Assembly: GCF_004795735.1 (NCBI RefSeq)
Contig: NZ_CP039247.1
Coordinates: forward strand, 620,001 to 684,000
Length of the DNA stretch: 64,000 nt
DNA from: Corynebacterium endometrii
GTDB lineage: Bacteria > Actinomycetota > Actinomycetes > Mycobacteriales > Mycobacteriaceae
Direction: 5' to 3'
In this document: one piece after another, positions 18,728 through 27,707 of the stretch
Layout: each line of letters begins with the position of its first letter
Position numbering within the stretch: position 1 is the stretch's first letter
Notes under the pieces: model-generated
The model's input: only the letters and a program-made list of their open reading frames with translations
Database searches by the model: none
What the model was told of the DNA's origin: nothing
Position numbers and translations under genes: made by a program

Positions 18728-19264
18728 GTGAGTAAACGTAAACCCCGTAAGCAGTCAGGAAGCCCGGCCGCCCCAACCGGCGGTGCCGCAAAAAGTAATA
18801 CTCGTGCCGCAAGCAGTTCCGGCCGCGGCGCCGGGGCGGGAGCGCTCAAGCCGCCTCCAGCGGTCCTCCTGGGCGCGGCCATAGCCATCATCCAGTCCAT
18901 CGTCGTCATTGTCTTTGGATGCTTCCTCATCTACCGCGAGCTCATCCAGGCGGAAAACCAGTCCATGGTCTCCGATTCTTCCGCGGCTAATTTTGTGGGG
19001 ACCGGCACCGCCATCTTCATTTTCATTATTTTCGGCTACATCATCGTCAGTTCAATCCTGATGGTCAAGGGCAAGCGCTGGGGCAAGGGCGGAATTATTC
19101 TGGTGCAGTTCATCTTGGCCTTTAGCTCCTTCCAGATGATGTCCGGCGGTGCTGTAGCCCTTGGCGTGGCCACGCTGCTGTCCGCGTTAATCTGCCTGTA
19201 TTGCCTGATGTTCGTCCCGGCCTCTCAGCAATGGTTCCAATCCACCTACGTGCCCCTGAAGTAG
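18728..19264 (+). CDS. Four-helix membrane protein, actinobacterial
   Basis: Function not recognised. About 178 residues from the leaderless GTG at 18728; ATG 18719 overlaps the -10 box. The N-terminus is basic and disordered (SKRKPRKQSG, then Ser/Gly/Ala-rich). Four hydrophobic helices follow: AVLLGAAIAIIQSIVVIVFGC, GTAIFIFIIFGYIIVSSILMV, IILVQFILAFSSF and GVATLLSALICLYCLMFV. The protein ends FQSTYVPLK. It is a plausible integral membrane protein of unknown role near the sigH-whcE locus. Confidence 0.65.
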   Translation: MSKRKPRKQSGSPAAPTGGAAKSNTRAASSSGRGAGAGALKPPPAVLLGAAIAIIQSIVVIVFGCFLIYRELIQAENQSMVSDSSAANFVGTGTAIFIFIIFGYIIVSSILMVKGKRWGKGGIILVQFILAFSSFQMMSGGAVALGVATLLSALICLYCLMFVPASQQWFQSTYVPLK

Positions 19265-19291
19265 CAATCACCGCATAGCGGGCTCACGGTA

Positions 19292-19340
19292 AAACGCCGC
19301 TTTATCCCCGTGGTAGTTCACGGCGGATGAAGCGGCGTTT
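19292..19340. terminator. Bidirectional hairpin between convergent genes
   Basis: AAACGCCGCTT (19292-19302) pairs exactly with AAGCGGCGTTT (19330-19340), with a further CCGTG/CACGG pairing inside the loop. Confidence 0.75.
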
Positions 19341-19366
19341 GCGATCGGCGCGGCGGATCCCGGCGT

Positions 19367-20689
19367 TTACCCCGTCCGCATTTTAAGAGCGACTACTTCA
19401 TTACCACGCAATTCGACAAGGTTGTTGCCGGCGCGGGATACGGCCACGGGCCCACTGTACCCGCCGCGGTCGACCGGGATGGTGCGTTCAATTTCCCCCG
19501 TGGACCAATTGGCCACCGCAATGCCGTCCCTGGTGGGGAAGACTAGGCGGTCGCTTATGGCGGTGCCTACGCCTAATGCCCGGTCAAAACTCCGCTCAAC
19601 GGCCAGTGTCTCCGGGTTGAACAGGTAGAGGCGCTTGCCATCCCACCACGTCATGTGGGCGGGAAGATCGCCGGTGGCGGGGGCGAAGGGGCTGGAGGCC
19701 TGGGTCACGGTGGGGGAGGCGGGAACCTCGGTACGTGAGGTTTCCTGGCCCTGCTGATTGAAAGAGATGATAAGCGGTGGGGAGCTTGGTACGTAGACCG
19801 CGGCGCCCTCGGTGCCCACGGCCACCACGCGGGCGCCGCTGGTGGAGATGGCCACGTCCTTTAATACCTCCGGCTTCCTCGAGTCCTCGGGGGTGGTCTT
19901 CATGAAGCGCAGGTAGGAGGTTTCAGGTTGGTCCGGGCAGGACTCTGAGACCACCAATAGCTCTGAGCGGGTCAGCGCTGAGTTGATGGTGCAGTCCTCA
20001 TGGGGTTGGAAACCAGACTCCTGCTTGGCCTCCACGTCGCCGTATTCCACCGTGCGCACGAGGTCCGAACGCCACAGTTCCACACGTTCATTAGACACCG
20101 TGCCAACACGGTCATTGGACCTTATCGGCACCACATAGTCTGAGGATAAGGCCGAACGGGTACCGGCATACTCGCCGGTGGCGGCGGAAATGGCTACCAC
20201 GTCGCCGCAGCCCACTCCGGTTTCAAAAGTGACAACCACCTTGTCCCAGGCCGAGCCGATGGAACAGATTGGAACGTCGCTGCGGGCGTAGGTCCACGCG
20301 GTTGAGCCGTCCTCATTTGTCGCGGTGACCGTGTGCTCATCGTTGGTGATGACCAACCCGCGCGCCACCAGCGGCCGGTTGAGGCCCGGGTACCCCGCGG
20401 TGGGCAGCCTGAATGCCTCAGTCAGGGCGGCGGGGGCCTGGCTTGGCACAACGACCTGGGCGTCATCCCCAGGGGCGTTGACCACGGTGCGTTCAGCGTC
20501 ATTGATGTTGGCGGTGAGCACCGCACCACCGACGGCCACCGCGGCTAGGGCGGAGATGGCGCCCATGGCGATCCAATCCCCCTTTTTGCGGCGGAGCACC
20601 GGGGCGTAGGAGCCGGTATCCCCCCGGGCGGCATGAGCCGGGCCAACCGGGGGGATTTCCCCCCGTGAGAGGTCTGGCTCCACGCTCAT
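19367..20689 (-). CDS. Rv3212-like membrane-anchored beta-propeller protein
   Basis: 440 residues. A cytoplasmic N-terminus of about 35 residues (ending RRKKGDW) precedes one membrane helix (IAMGAISALAAVAVGGAVLTA). A large extracytoplasmic region of repeated strands follows, with propeller-like turns (EDGSTAWTY, WDGKRLYLFNPETL, RDGIAVANWSTGE) and four cysteines that could form disulfides. It resembles PQQ-type propellers without the cofactor motifs. It overlaps the helicase stop by four bases (ATGA), the same gene pair as Rv3211-Rv3212 in M. tuberculosis. Role unknown. Confidence 0.75.
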   Translation of the reverse strand: MSVEPDLSRGEIPPVGPAHAARGDTGSYAPVLRRKKGDWIAMGAISALAAVAVGGAVLTANINDAERTVVNAPGDDAQVVVPSQAPAALTEAFRLPTAGYPGLNRPLVARGLVITNDEHTVTATNEDGSTAWTYARSDVPICSIGSAWDKVVVTFETGVGCGDVVAISAATGEYAGTRSALSSDYVVPIRSNDRVGTVSNERVELWRSDLVRTVEYGDVEAKQESGFQPHEDCTINSALTRSELLVVSESCPDQPETSYLRFMKTTPEDSRKPEVLKDVAISTSGARVVAVGTEGAAVYVPSSPPLIISFNQQGQETSRTEVPASPTVTQASSPFAPATGDLPAHMTWWDGKRLYLFNPETLAVERSFDRALGVGTAISDRLVFPTRDGIAVANWSTGEIERTIPVDRGGYSGPVAVSRAGNNLVELRGNEVVALKMRTG

Positions 20690-22053
20690 CGGCGGCCTCC
20701 ACGGGCGCTTCCGCGTGGGCCCCCACGGCCACGGTCCTTGCGGCCGGAACCCCCACGCCTGCCATCGCGCCGGTTATGTTCGCCGCGCTCGCTGCGCGCG
20801 CCGATGACCTTGCGGGCCGGGCCCACGCTGTCCTTGGCTCCCTCTGGAATATCCAGCGCCTCGCTAAGCTCCGGGGAGGTGCTAAACCATTGCGGCGGCT
20901 CTGGAAGATCCAGGCCTAGCTCGTCATTGATCAGCCTCCACTTGCCCAGTTCGTCATACCCCACCAAGGTCACGGCGGTGCCCTTGTTGCCCGCGCGGCC
21001 GGTGCGGCCAATGCGGTGGACGTAGGTCATTGGGTCATCGGGGACCTGGTAGTTGAACACGTGAGTCACGTCATCGACGTCGATGCCGCGGGCGGCAACG
21101 TCTGTGGCCACCAGGATGTCCACGGCGCCAGAACGGAAAGCCTGCAGTGACTTCTCGCGGGCCGCCTGGCCCAGGTCGCCATGGACGGCGGCGACTGCGT
21201 AACCGCGGCCGGCGAGGTTATCGGCGACGTCGGCGGCGGAACGCTTGGTGCGGGCGAAGATGATGGTGCGGCCGCGGCCCTTGGCCTGCAGCGCCCGGCC
21301 GAGCACAGCGAGCTTGTCCATGCGGTGGGACTGAAACGTCACCTTCTTAGTGGTGGCGTGGGTCTGGCTATCATCCCCGGATTCGGCCCGGATATGCATT
21401 GGCTTTGTCATAAACGTGCGCGCCAGCGTGAGGACGGGACCAGGCATGGTGGCGGAAAACAGCATGGTCTGATGCGGATTGCCATGCAGGGCCTCAAGAA
21501 TCTTTTCGATGTCAGGGAAAAAGCCAAGATCCAGCATCTCATCGGCCTCATCCAGGACCAAGACGGCCACGTGGTCTAGCGGAAGGTGGCCCTGGTTGTG
21601 CAGATCCAGCAGGCGACCCGGGGTGCCAACCACCACGTCGACGCCTGCCTTGAGCAAGCTAACCTGTTCCTCATACGGGCGCCCACCGTAGATGGTGGCC
21701 ACGCGAACCGGCAGGTTGACGGCGAGGCGCTCCAGGTCCTGGCCCACCTGCACGGCCAGCTCACGGGTGGGAACTACGATAAGGGCGCGTGGGGTGCCGT
21801 CCAACTCCTCTACGCCCGCGTCATCGAAGACACGATCGAGCAGGGGCACGCCAAACCCCAGGGTTTTGCCGGTGCCGGTGCGGGCCTGGCCAATGAGGTC
21901 ATGGCCAGCCAACGCGATGGGCAACGTCAGCTCCTGAATGGCGAAGGTGCGTGTAATGCCCTGCGCGTGGAGGGCATCGCAGATTTCGGCGGCCACGCCT
22001 AGTTCGACAAAGGTGGCCGAGGCGGCATCTTGCTGGGCTTTGTTTGCAAACAC
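20686..22053 (-). CDS. DEAD-box RNA helicase (RhlE-like)
   Basis: ATP-dependent RNA helicase of about 455 residues. Motifs in order: Q-motif (TFVELGVAAEICDALHAQGITRTFAIQ), motif I ARTGTGKT, Ia PTRELAVQV, GG and TPGRLLD, DEAD, SAT, RGIDVDDV and HRIGRTGRAG. The C-terminal tail is Arg/Gly-rich (RRGGSGRKDRGRGGPRG), typical of RNA-binding. GTG 22053 is chosen because TACTAT (22065-22060) lies 6 bases ahead and the Q-motif starts soon after; the longer frame antisense to DUF3107 is spurious. It is divergent from DUF3107 and coupled to the Rv3212-like gene. Confidence 0.9.
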   Translation of the reverse strand: MFANKAQQDAASATFVELGVAAEICDALHAQGITRTFAIQELTLPIALAGHDLIGQARTGTGKTLGFGVPLLDRVFDDAGVEELDGTPRALIVVPTRELAVQVGQDLERLAVNLPVRVATIYGGRPYEEQVSLLKAGVDVVVGTPGRLLDLHNQGHLPLDHVAVLVLDEADEMLDLGFFPDIEKILEALHGNPHQTMLFSATMPGPVLTLARTFMTKPMHIRAESGDDSQTHATTKKVTFQSHRMDKLAVLGRALQAKGRGRTIIFARTKRSAADVADNLAGRGYAVAAVHGDLGQAAREKSLQAFRSGAVDILVATDVAARGIDVDDVTHVFNYQVPDDPMTYVHRIGRTGRAGNKGTAVTLVGYDELGKWRLINDELGLDLPEPPQWFSTSPELSEALDIPEGAKDSVGPARKVIGARSERGEHNRRDGRRGGSGRKDRGRGGPRGSARGGRR

Positions 22054-22059
22054 ACCTTG

Positions 22060-22065
22060 ATAGTA
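22060..22065 (-). promoter_or_regulatory. -10 box TACTAT of the DEAD-box gene
   Basis: On the minus strand TACTAT stands 6 bases before GTG 22053, consistent with a leaderless start. Confidence 0.5.
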
Positions 22066-22137
22066 GCCGTCATGGTTATAGTGGGGACAATTGAGATCAC
22101 ACCCAACTAACACCGAAGAGGGATGAAAACAATCACC

Positions 22138-22362
22138 ATGGACATCAAGTTTGGATTCGCAGACACCGCACGCGAACTGGTAATCAACGCATCCGGCACC
22201 CAAGAGGAGCTCGCCGCGCAGATTAACGGGGCCCTGGCAGACAACGCGGTGCTGGAGCTGACCGACGACAAGGGGCGCAAGTACATTGTCCGCACCGATC
22301 GCGTGGTCTACGTGGAAATTGGCACCGCCAAGCCGCACGTAGTGGGCTTCGCGGGTCACTAA
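22138..22362 (+). CDS. DUF3107 family protein
   Basis: 74-residue conserved actinobacterial protein beginning MDIKFGFADTARELVI, the family N-terminus, hence ATG 22138 rather than the ATG at 22123. The remainder is a small alpha/beta protein (TQEELAAQINGALADN, LELTDDKGRKYIVRTDRVVYVEIG). TATAGT at 22076-22081 is a likely -10 box, so there is a leader of about 50 bases with GAGGGA. The function is not known. Its neighbours (DEAD-box, DUF3152) match the mycobacterial order. Confidence 0.85.
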   Translation: MDIKFGFADTARELVINASGTQEELAAQINGALADNAVLELTDDKGRKYIVRTDRVVYVEIGTAKPHVVGFAGH

Positions 22363-22500
22363 TCCCCGCGGGTGGCTAGCTTAAAGCGTCCCGTGACGCG
22401 CCCGGCGCGGGCACCCCGGGGCGCGGCTAGAACGTGATTTTTCACCCGCTTGCCGGCCGATGGTCCGCCCATGGCTGGCAAGCGGGTATTCTATGTGCCC

Positions 22501-23505
22501 ATGGAACCTATCCACGAGCCAGGCAATGCACCCCGCCCGCGCAACCGCAGGCGTGCCCAGCCAGAATCCAAGCTTCAGCGCTTCGCGGCTGAGTACGGTT
22601 GGTGGCGGGTAGTAGCCATCCCCGTAATGAGCGTTATTACCGTGTGGATGCTTGTGGACGTGGTTGGCGGTGGGGATGAAACCTCCCTTGCCTCGGATTC
22701 GGCTAGCACCTCTGCGCCCCAGACCGGGGCAGAGCAGCCGCAGCCATCCCCTAAGGAGGGGCTGGGCGGAGACGCCGGTGCAGTGGGCCCGGATCCAGCG
22801 CAAGCCGAGGCTATGAAACTCGCCGCAGAGCAGCTGCCTCCGGGCGGGCCTTTTACGGAAACCGGTGAAGGTACCTTCCGTCCCGTGGGCCAACCCGGGA
22901 TGGAAGCCGGTGAGGGCACGCGCCGCACCATCCGCTACACCGTCGAGGTTGAAGATGGCGTGGATACCAGTGCCTACGGCGGGGATTCCGCCTTCGCCGC
23001 GATGGTCGATGCCACCTTGTCCGATCCCCGCGGCTGGACCAATGACCCGGCGTTTAAGTTCGTGCACGTGCGTGAGGGAGAAGAGGTAGACACCCGCATC
23101 CGGCTGGCGTCCTTGGCCACCACCGCGGAACTATGCGGCGATGCGCTGGCCATGGAAACCTCGTGCCACACCACGACCACCGGAGAATCCACGGTGATCC
23201 TCAACGAGTCCCGCTGGGTGCGCGGAGCGCAACCCTACGAGGGGGACCTGGGCAATTACCGCCAGTACCTCATTAACCATGAAGTGGGCCACGCCATCGG
23301 CTATGCCTCCCACCAGCCGTGCGGCGGCGAAGGCAAGCTAGCGCCAATCATGATGCAGCAGACCATCGAGCTCAATAACGCCAGAATCGCCGAGCTTTCC
23401 CCTGGGGACGTCTATAACGGACAGCCGGATGTGACCTGTGAGCCTAATCCGTGGCCGTATCCTACTGCCGCTACCACGGACATCAATGACCCGCAGGCTG
23501 GCTAG
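22501..23505 (+). CDS. DUF3152 secreted or membrane-anchored metalloprotease-like protein
   Basis: 334 residues from ATG 22501, which stands 8 bases after TATTCT (22487-22492). One membrane helix lies at about residues 37-57 (WWRVVAIPVMSVITVWMLVDVV) after a basic stretch. A Ser/Ala/Pro-rich linker follows, then the DUF3152 domain (RTIRYTVEVEDGVD to the end). This carries HEVGHAIGYASH, an HExxHxxGxxxH metzincin-type zinc site, and Cys pairs (LCGDALAMETSCHT, PCGGEG, VTCEPN). Zinc-dependent proteolysis outside the membrane is therefore likely, though no member has a known substrate. Confidence 0.82.
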   Translation: MEPIHEPGNAPRPRNRRRAQPESKLQRFAAEYGWWRVVAIPVMSVITVWMLVDVVGGGDETSLASDSASTSAPQTGAEQPQPSPKEGLGGDAGAVGPDPAQAEAMKLAAEQLPPGGPFTETGEGTFRPVGQPGMEAGEGTRRTIRYTVEVEDGVDTSAYGGDSAFAAMVDATLSDPRGWTNDPAFKFVHVREGEEVDTRIRLASLATTAELCGDALAMETSCHTTTTGESTVILNESRWVRGAQPYEGDLGNYRQYLINHEVGHAIGYASHQPCGGEGKLAPIMMQQTIELNNARIAELSPGDVYNGQPDVTCEPNPWPYPTAATTDINDPQAG

Positions 23506-23579
23506 CTCTCCCGCTTAAACCCTCCGGGCCCGGCCCAAGACAAGTCCCTATCCCTTATCGCGCAAGGAGATGTTTAACG

Positions 23580-24350
23580 TTGCCACAGGTTCCAGACCAT
23601 GTACTTGGCGCCTTTCACGCCCCCACCACCAAGGAGCCGGCCCAGCAGATGGGCCCGGCGTGGGACAACGGTCTCAAGGTAGGCAACGTGGTCTACGCGC
23701 GGGCTCAACCCACCGCAGCGTGGTCCGCCAAGGTCCGCCAGGACCTGGAGGTCCCGGGCGCGCGGGTGGTGCGCCCGGTGCTTACCACGGACGGTCGATT
23801 CACCGTCGCCGGATGGAAGGCCTCCGTCCACGTCCCCGGCGCGGTGGCGTATCGCGTGGATGAAACCGTGGCGTTGGCGGGGCGCCTAGAAGCAGCCCTC
23901 GGCGAGGCATCCGCGCCGAATGGCGCGGCCATCGGCCGCGATGACGTCTTCGCCCGCGCCGAGGCCGCGGCGTGGGAGGAAACCGGCGAGGCCTACCGTG
24001 AGCTACCCGCGGACACGCCGCTGGTCTGGGGGCATGCGGATCTAGCCGCGGTCACGCTGTATTCCGGAACGGCCCAGCCGGCCATCGTGGATCTGGTTCC
24101 CACCGCTGCACGCCGCCCAAGGGGGTATACCGCGGCGTTGGTCATTGTGGATGGCCTGATTGCCGAGGCGGTGGATGAGGCGATCTGCGACCGTTTCAGT
24201 TATATCCCGGAATTCGATCAGCTGCTGCTGCGCGCCGTGGCGTACCGCAGGCACATCAATAACCTGCATCCGAAGTCCAAGGCGGCCGTACGTTCGCATA
24301 TCGAGCGGGTTGAATCGATGCTTGTGTCCAGGGCGGCTGCCATACTGTAG
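23580..24350 (+). CDS. TIGR02569-family protein
   Basis: Actinobacterial family of unknown function, 256 residues. Start is TTG 23580 with AAGGAG 10 bases upstream. Parts resemble an aminoglycoside-phosphotransferase-like fold: GNVVYARAQPTAAWSAKV in the N-lobe, WGHADLAAVTLYSGTAQPAIVDLVP like the HGDL...iDw catalytic and metal segments, then a helical C-lobe with YRRHINNLHPK. The His-x-Asp-Leu is retained (H-A-D-L), so kinase-like activity is conceivable but unproven. It precedes adnA by 3 bases, probably the same transcript. Confidence 0.75.
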   Translation: MPQVPDHVLGAFHAPTTKEPAQQMGPAWDNGLKVGNVVYARAQPTAAWSAKVRQDLEVPGARVVRPVLTTDGRFTVAGWKASVHVPGAVAYRVDETVALAGRLEAALGEASAPNGAAIGRDDVFARAEAAAWEETGEAYRELPADTPLVWGHADLAAVTLYSGTAQPAIVDLVPTAARRPRGYTAALVIVDGLIAEAVDEAICDRFSYIPEFDQLLLRAVAYRRHINNLHPKSKAAVRSHIERVESMLVSRAAAIL

Positions 24351-24353
24351 CTT

Positions 24354-27300
24354 ATGGCTTCTCAACCGCATCCTGTAGCTTCATCTTCCCGTAGCGCCCA
24401 GGCGGGCTTCGGTGGTACCGCCCGCGCCTACGACCCGCAGGCCACGGCCCGCGCCGGGGTGGTGCTTCCGCCGTCTCCCCAGGTGCGCCTGGTGGCAGGG
24501 GAGGGCGCGGCCCCGTCGCGGCAGTGGGATTGCCAGTTGCCGCGTGAGGGGCGCTGGCGCGTGCGCGGGGTGGCGGGGTCCGGCGTGTCAAGCTTGCTTA
24601 TTGACACGGTGATCCAGGCCCTGCGGGAGGGCGCCGACCCTGATGGAATCCTGGTGGTGGCCTCTTCGAAGGAATCCGGCGGCAAATTGCGCCGGGAGCT
24701 GGCGGCGCACCTGCAGGACTATGCGGCTAGTAATTCCATGGTGCGTTCCGTCCACTCCCTGGCCTTTGCGTTGTTGCGGCAGGCCGAGGAATCCGAAAGG
24801 GAGGCCGGAAGTGGTGAGGCTCTGCGCCTGATCACGGGTGCGGAGCAGGATGCGGTGATCCAGGAACTGCTTCAGGGCCACGCGGAGGCGGGCGGGGCCG
24901 GGTGGCCCGAATATATACGCCCGGCGTTGGGCTTTGTGGGCTTTGCCCGCCAATTGCGTGATTTCCTTTTGCGCTCGGTGGAGCGCGGTTTGGGCCCCGG
25001 GGATCTCATCGAGTTGGGGCAGCGCCATGCCCGGCCCATGTGGGTCAGCGCAGGGCATTTCCTGCGCGAGTATGAGGAAGTCATGGCGCTGTCCGGCATC
25101 AATTCCTACTCGGCCGCCGAGTTGGTGACCCAGGTGCTGCTGCGCCCGGGGCTGACGGCGGGGCACACGTGGCACACCATCGTCGTGGATGACGCGCAGC
25201 TGCTGACTCCCTCCTCTGGCACGTTGATCACCCGCTTGTCGGAAACCGCACGGCTGACCGTGGTGGCTGGCGATCCGGACCAGGCGGTGTTTGCCTTCCG
25301 CGGTGCAAACTCTGACTTCTTTGAGGAGTTCCCGGCCGACCACGAGCTGACGCTCGCTACGCCTCGCCGCTCCGGGGCGCCGGCGTGCATCAGCATCGTG
25401 GATTCCCGCGCGCAGCAGCGTGACGTGCTGGCTGACTCCGTGCGCCGCAGGCATTTGGATGATGGGGTCAACTGGCGGGACATCGCGGTCATCGTGCGTT
25501 CAAGCTCGGAGATCGGTGCGGTCCGCAGGACCTTGCTGGCGGCGGGCGTGCCCGTTCACATCAACCCCACGGACGTGGTGTTGGCCGAACAACGGCTGGT
25601 CTCCGCCATCCTCCTAGCCCTGCGAGCGGTGAATGGGGAGGTCACGGACGCGGAACTGGAAGAGCTCATCACCGGCCCGGTGGGCGGTGCGGACCCGGTG
25701 TCGCTGCGCCGCCTCATCCGCGGCCTGCGCCGCTTCGACCCGGCTACCCGGGGGATAACAACCCTGCGTGGGTTACTCGACGGGGACCTGCCCGATTTTC
25801 AGGGTTTGCTTGCCCCGCGCGAGCTGGCCATCCTGGAGCGGATCCGCGCCGTCATCCGCTCCGGGCGGGAGGCCGTGGCCGGCCGCGGTTCGGTGGAGGA
25901 AATCATCTGGGCCGTGTGGTCCGCCACCGGTCTGGCGGAGCGCCTCCAGGCGGCGGCACTACGCGGCGGCGCCACGGGTTCGCAGGCGGACCGCGACTTG
26001 GACGCCATGATGGCCTTTTTCGATGCCGCCGGGGACTTTGCCGAGCGCCGCCCGGGCGCGGGCATCGAGGCCTTCACGGCCTTCATCTTGGACCAGGAAC
26101 TACCCACGGGCGTGCGCGACCGCCGCGCGGCCATGCCGCAAGCGGTATCGGTCCTTACGGCGCATGGCGCGGTGGGCTACGAGTTTGACACCGTGGTGGT
26201 CATCGGCGCTCAGGAGGGCGCGTGGCCAACGCTGAGCGAAACCGGCTCCTTGCTGGGCCAAGAGGATCTCATCGACCTGCTCGATGAGGGAATTAACCCC
26301 GACATTCCGGTCAGCCACGTGGCCCGGCGCCTGGAAGAAGAACGCCGCCTGTTCCACGTTGCCACCACCCGCCACACCGGGCGCCTGCACATCATCGCCG
26401 TCAACGCGCCGGAAGGCGACGAGGTGCTGGAGCCGTCCAGATTCATCGATGAATTCGCCCATGTCCGCGTCAACTATCCGGACAAGCTCGCCCGCGCCCG
26501 CGCCGCCGCGCGCTACGCCTCGCAGGCCTTGGGCCGCGAGCTGGGTCTTACGTTCCCCGAGCCGGAAGATGGTGGCCCTGACGGCGGCCGCGCGGAGGGA
26601 CCTTCAGCCGCCCCGCCGGTCGCGCGAGAGTTGGATGACGAACTAGACCCGCTCAATGTGTCCGTGCTGTCCGTACCGGCGCTCGTCGCGCAGCTGCGCC
26701 GAGTGGTCTGTGTTGGCGAAGAAGCGGATGCTGAGCATTCCGCTGGGAGGGTCTATAGCGAGGAAGAAAAGCGCCAGGCCGCACGCCAATTGGCGCGCCT
26801 CGCCCAGGCCGGGGTACCAGGCGCTGATCCCAGCGGATGGTGGGGCGCGCGGTCTACGGCCGGCTCCCGGAGCCTGGATTCGCGGGGGCGCCTGTCCCCA
26901 TCCAAGCTGGAGGCCCTGCTGGCCTGCCCGCTGCGCGCCGTGGTGGGCAACCTGAGCGAGGAGGAATCCACCCCCATAGCGCTTACCCGTGGCTCCATGG
27001 CGCACGCATTCCTGGAGGCCATAGGCAACGGCGCAGACCCAGAGACCGCCAAGTCGCTAACGATGGAGGCCTTTGCGGGCGTGCAAACCGCACCAACCTG
27101 GCAGCGGGAAACCGAACTCGAGGGATTCGAACGCCTCCTCGACCGCACGCGCGAGTGGATGGAATCCTCCCGCAGCGCCTTCGAATTGGTGGGCACCGAA
27201 GTCCCCGTCAAGGTGGAACTCGCCCCAGACGTGACCATCACCGGTTACATCGACCGGCTAGAGCGCACCCCAAGCAACGGCGAATACGTGGTAGTTGACC

Positions 27301-27707
27301 TCAAGACCGGTAGCACGGCGCCAAGCGCCGCCGATGCCCAGGCCAATATCCAGCTCGCCGCCTACCAGCTAGCCCTGTCGCGCGCCCAGATTTACCAACA
27401 TCCCGCGACCGGACGCGTAAGCCTTATAACGGCAGTGGGTAAAAGCCCCGAGTCCACCTCCGGCCTGCCGCGCGGCGGCGGAGTCCTTGTGTACCCGGCC
27501 ACCTCAGCGGTGAAAGTGACCACCCGCGAACAGGCCCCATGGGAGCAAGAGGAACTACAGGAATTCGCGGATAAGCTACCGGGGCTTGCCCGTCAGCTGC
27601 ACGGGCCAACGCTAAAAGCCCAGCTCAATCCCGGATGTGATTCCTGCTCCATCCGCCATATCTGCCCGCTGCAACCCGAAGGAAGGATGACCACCGATGC
27701 CCGTTAA
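24354..27707 (+). CDS. adnA: AdnA subunit of the AdnAB helicase-nuclease
   Basis: Mycobacterial/actinobacterial end-resection motor AdnAB, which unwinds and degrades double-strand breaks. This 1117-residue subunit has a UvrD-like N-terminal motor whose Walker A is broken: VAGSGVSSLL has Val where the catalytic Lys should be, and motif II is VVDDAQLL rather than DEAQ. Motif III (GDPDQAVFAFRGA) remains. The C-terminal RecB-like nuclease looks intact: HAFLEAIGN, GYIDRLER, VVDLKTGS, with four iron-sulfur cysteines (LLACPLRAVVG and CDSCSIRHICP). ATG 24354 is followed by the AdnB start inside its last 11 bases, so the two are coupled. Confidence 0.9.
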   Translation: MASQPHPVASSSRSAQAGFGGTARAYDPQATARAGVVLPPSPQVRLVAGEGAAPSRQWDCQLPREGRWRVRGVAGSGVSSLLIDTVIQALREGADPDGILVVASSKESGGKLRRELAAHLQDYAASNSMVRSVHSLAFALLRQAEESEREAGSGEALRLITGAEQDAVIQELLQGHAEAGGAGWPEYIRPALGFVGFARQLRDFLLRSVERGLGPGDLIELGQRHARPMWVSAGHFLREYEEVMALSGINSYSAAELVTQVLLRPGLTAGHTWHTIVVDDAQLLTPSSGTLITRLSETARLTVVAGDPDQAVFAFRGANSDFFEEFPADHELTLATPRRSGAPACISIVDSRAQQRDVLADSVRRRHLDDGVNWRDIAVIVRSSSEIGAVRRTLLAAGVPVHINPTDVVLAEQRLVSAILLALRAVNGEVTDAELEELITGPVGGADPVSLRRLIRGLRRFDPATRGITTLRGLLDGDLPDFQGLLAPRELAILERIRAVIRSGREAVAGRGSVEEIIWAVWSATGLAERLQAAALRGGATGSQADRDLDAMMAFFDAAGDFAERRPGAGIEAFTAFILDQELPTGVRDRRAAMPQAVSVLTAHGAVGYEFDTVVVIGAQEGAWPTLSETGSLLGQEDLIDLLDEGINPDIPVSHVARRLEEERRLFHVATTRHTGRLHIIAVNAPEGDEVLEPSRFIDEFAHVRVNYPDKLARARAAARYASQALGRELGLTFPEPEDGGPDGGRAEGPSAAPPVARELDDELDPLNVSVLSVPALVAQLRRVVCVGEEADAEHSAGRVYSEEEKRQAARQLARLAQAGVPGADPSGWWGARSTAGSRSLDSRGRLSPSKLEALLACPLRAVVGNLSEEESTPIALTRGSMAHAFLEAIGNGADPETAKSLTMEAFAGVQTAPTWQRETELEGFERLLDRTREWMESSRSAFELVGTEVPVKVELAPDVTITGYIDRLERTPSNGEYVVVDLKTGSTAPSAADAQANIQLAAYQLALSRAQIYQHPATGRVSLITAVGKSPESTSGLPRGGGVLVYPATSAVKVTTREQAPWEQEELQEFADKLPGLARQLHGPTLKAQLNPGCDSCSIRHICPLQPEGRMTTDAR

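Noticed and set aside
22054-22359. N-terminal extension of the DEAD-box frame
   Set aside because: It is antisense to DUF3107. The TACTAT box and the Q-motif place the start at 22053.
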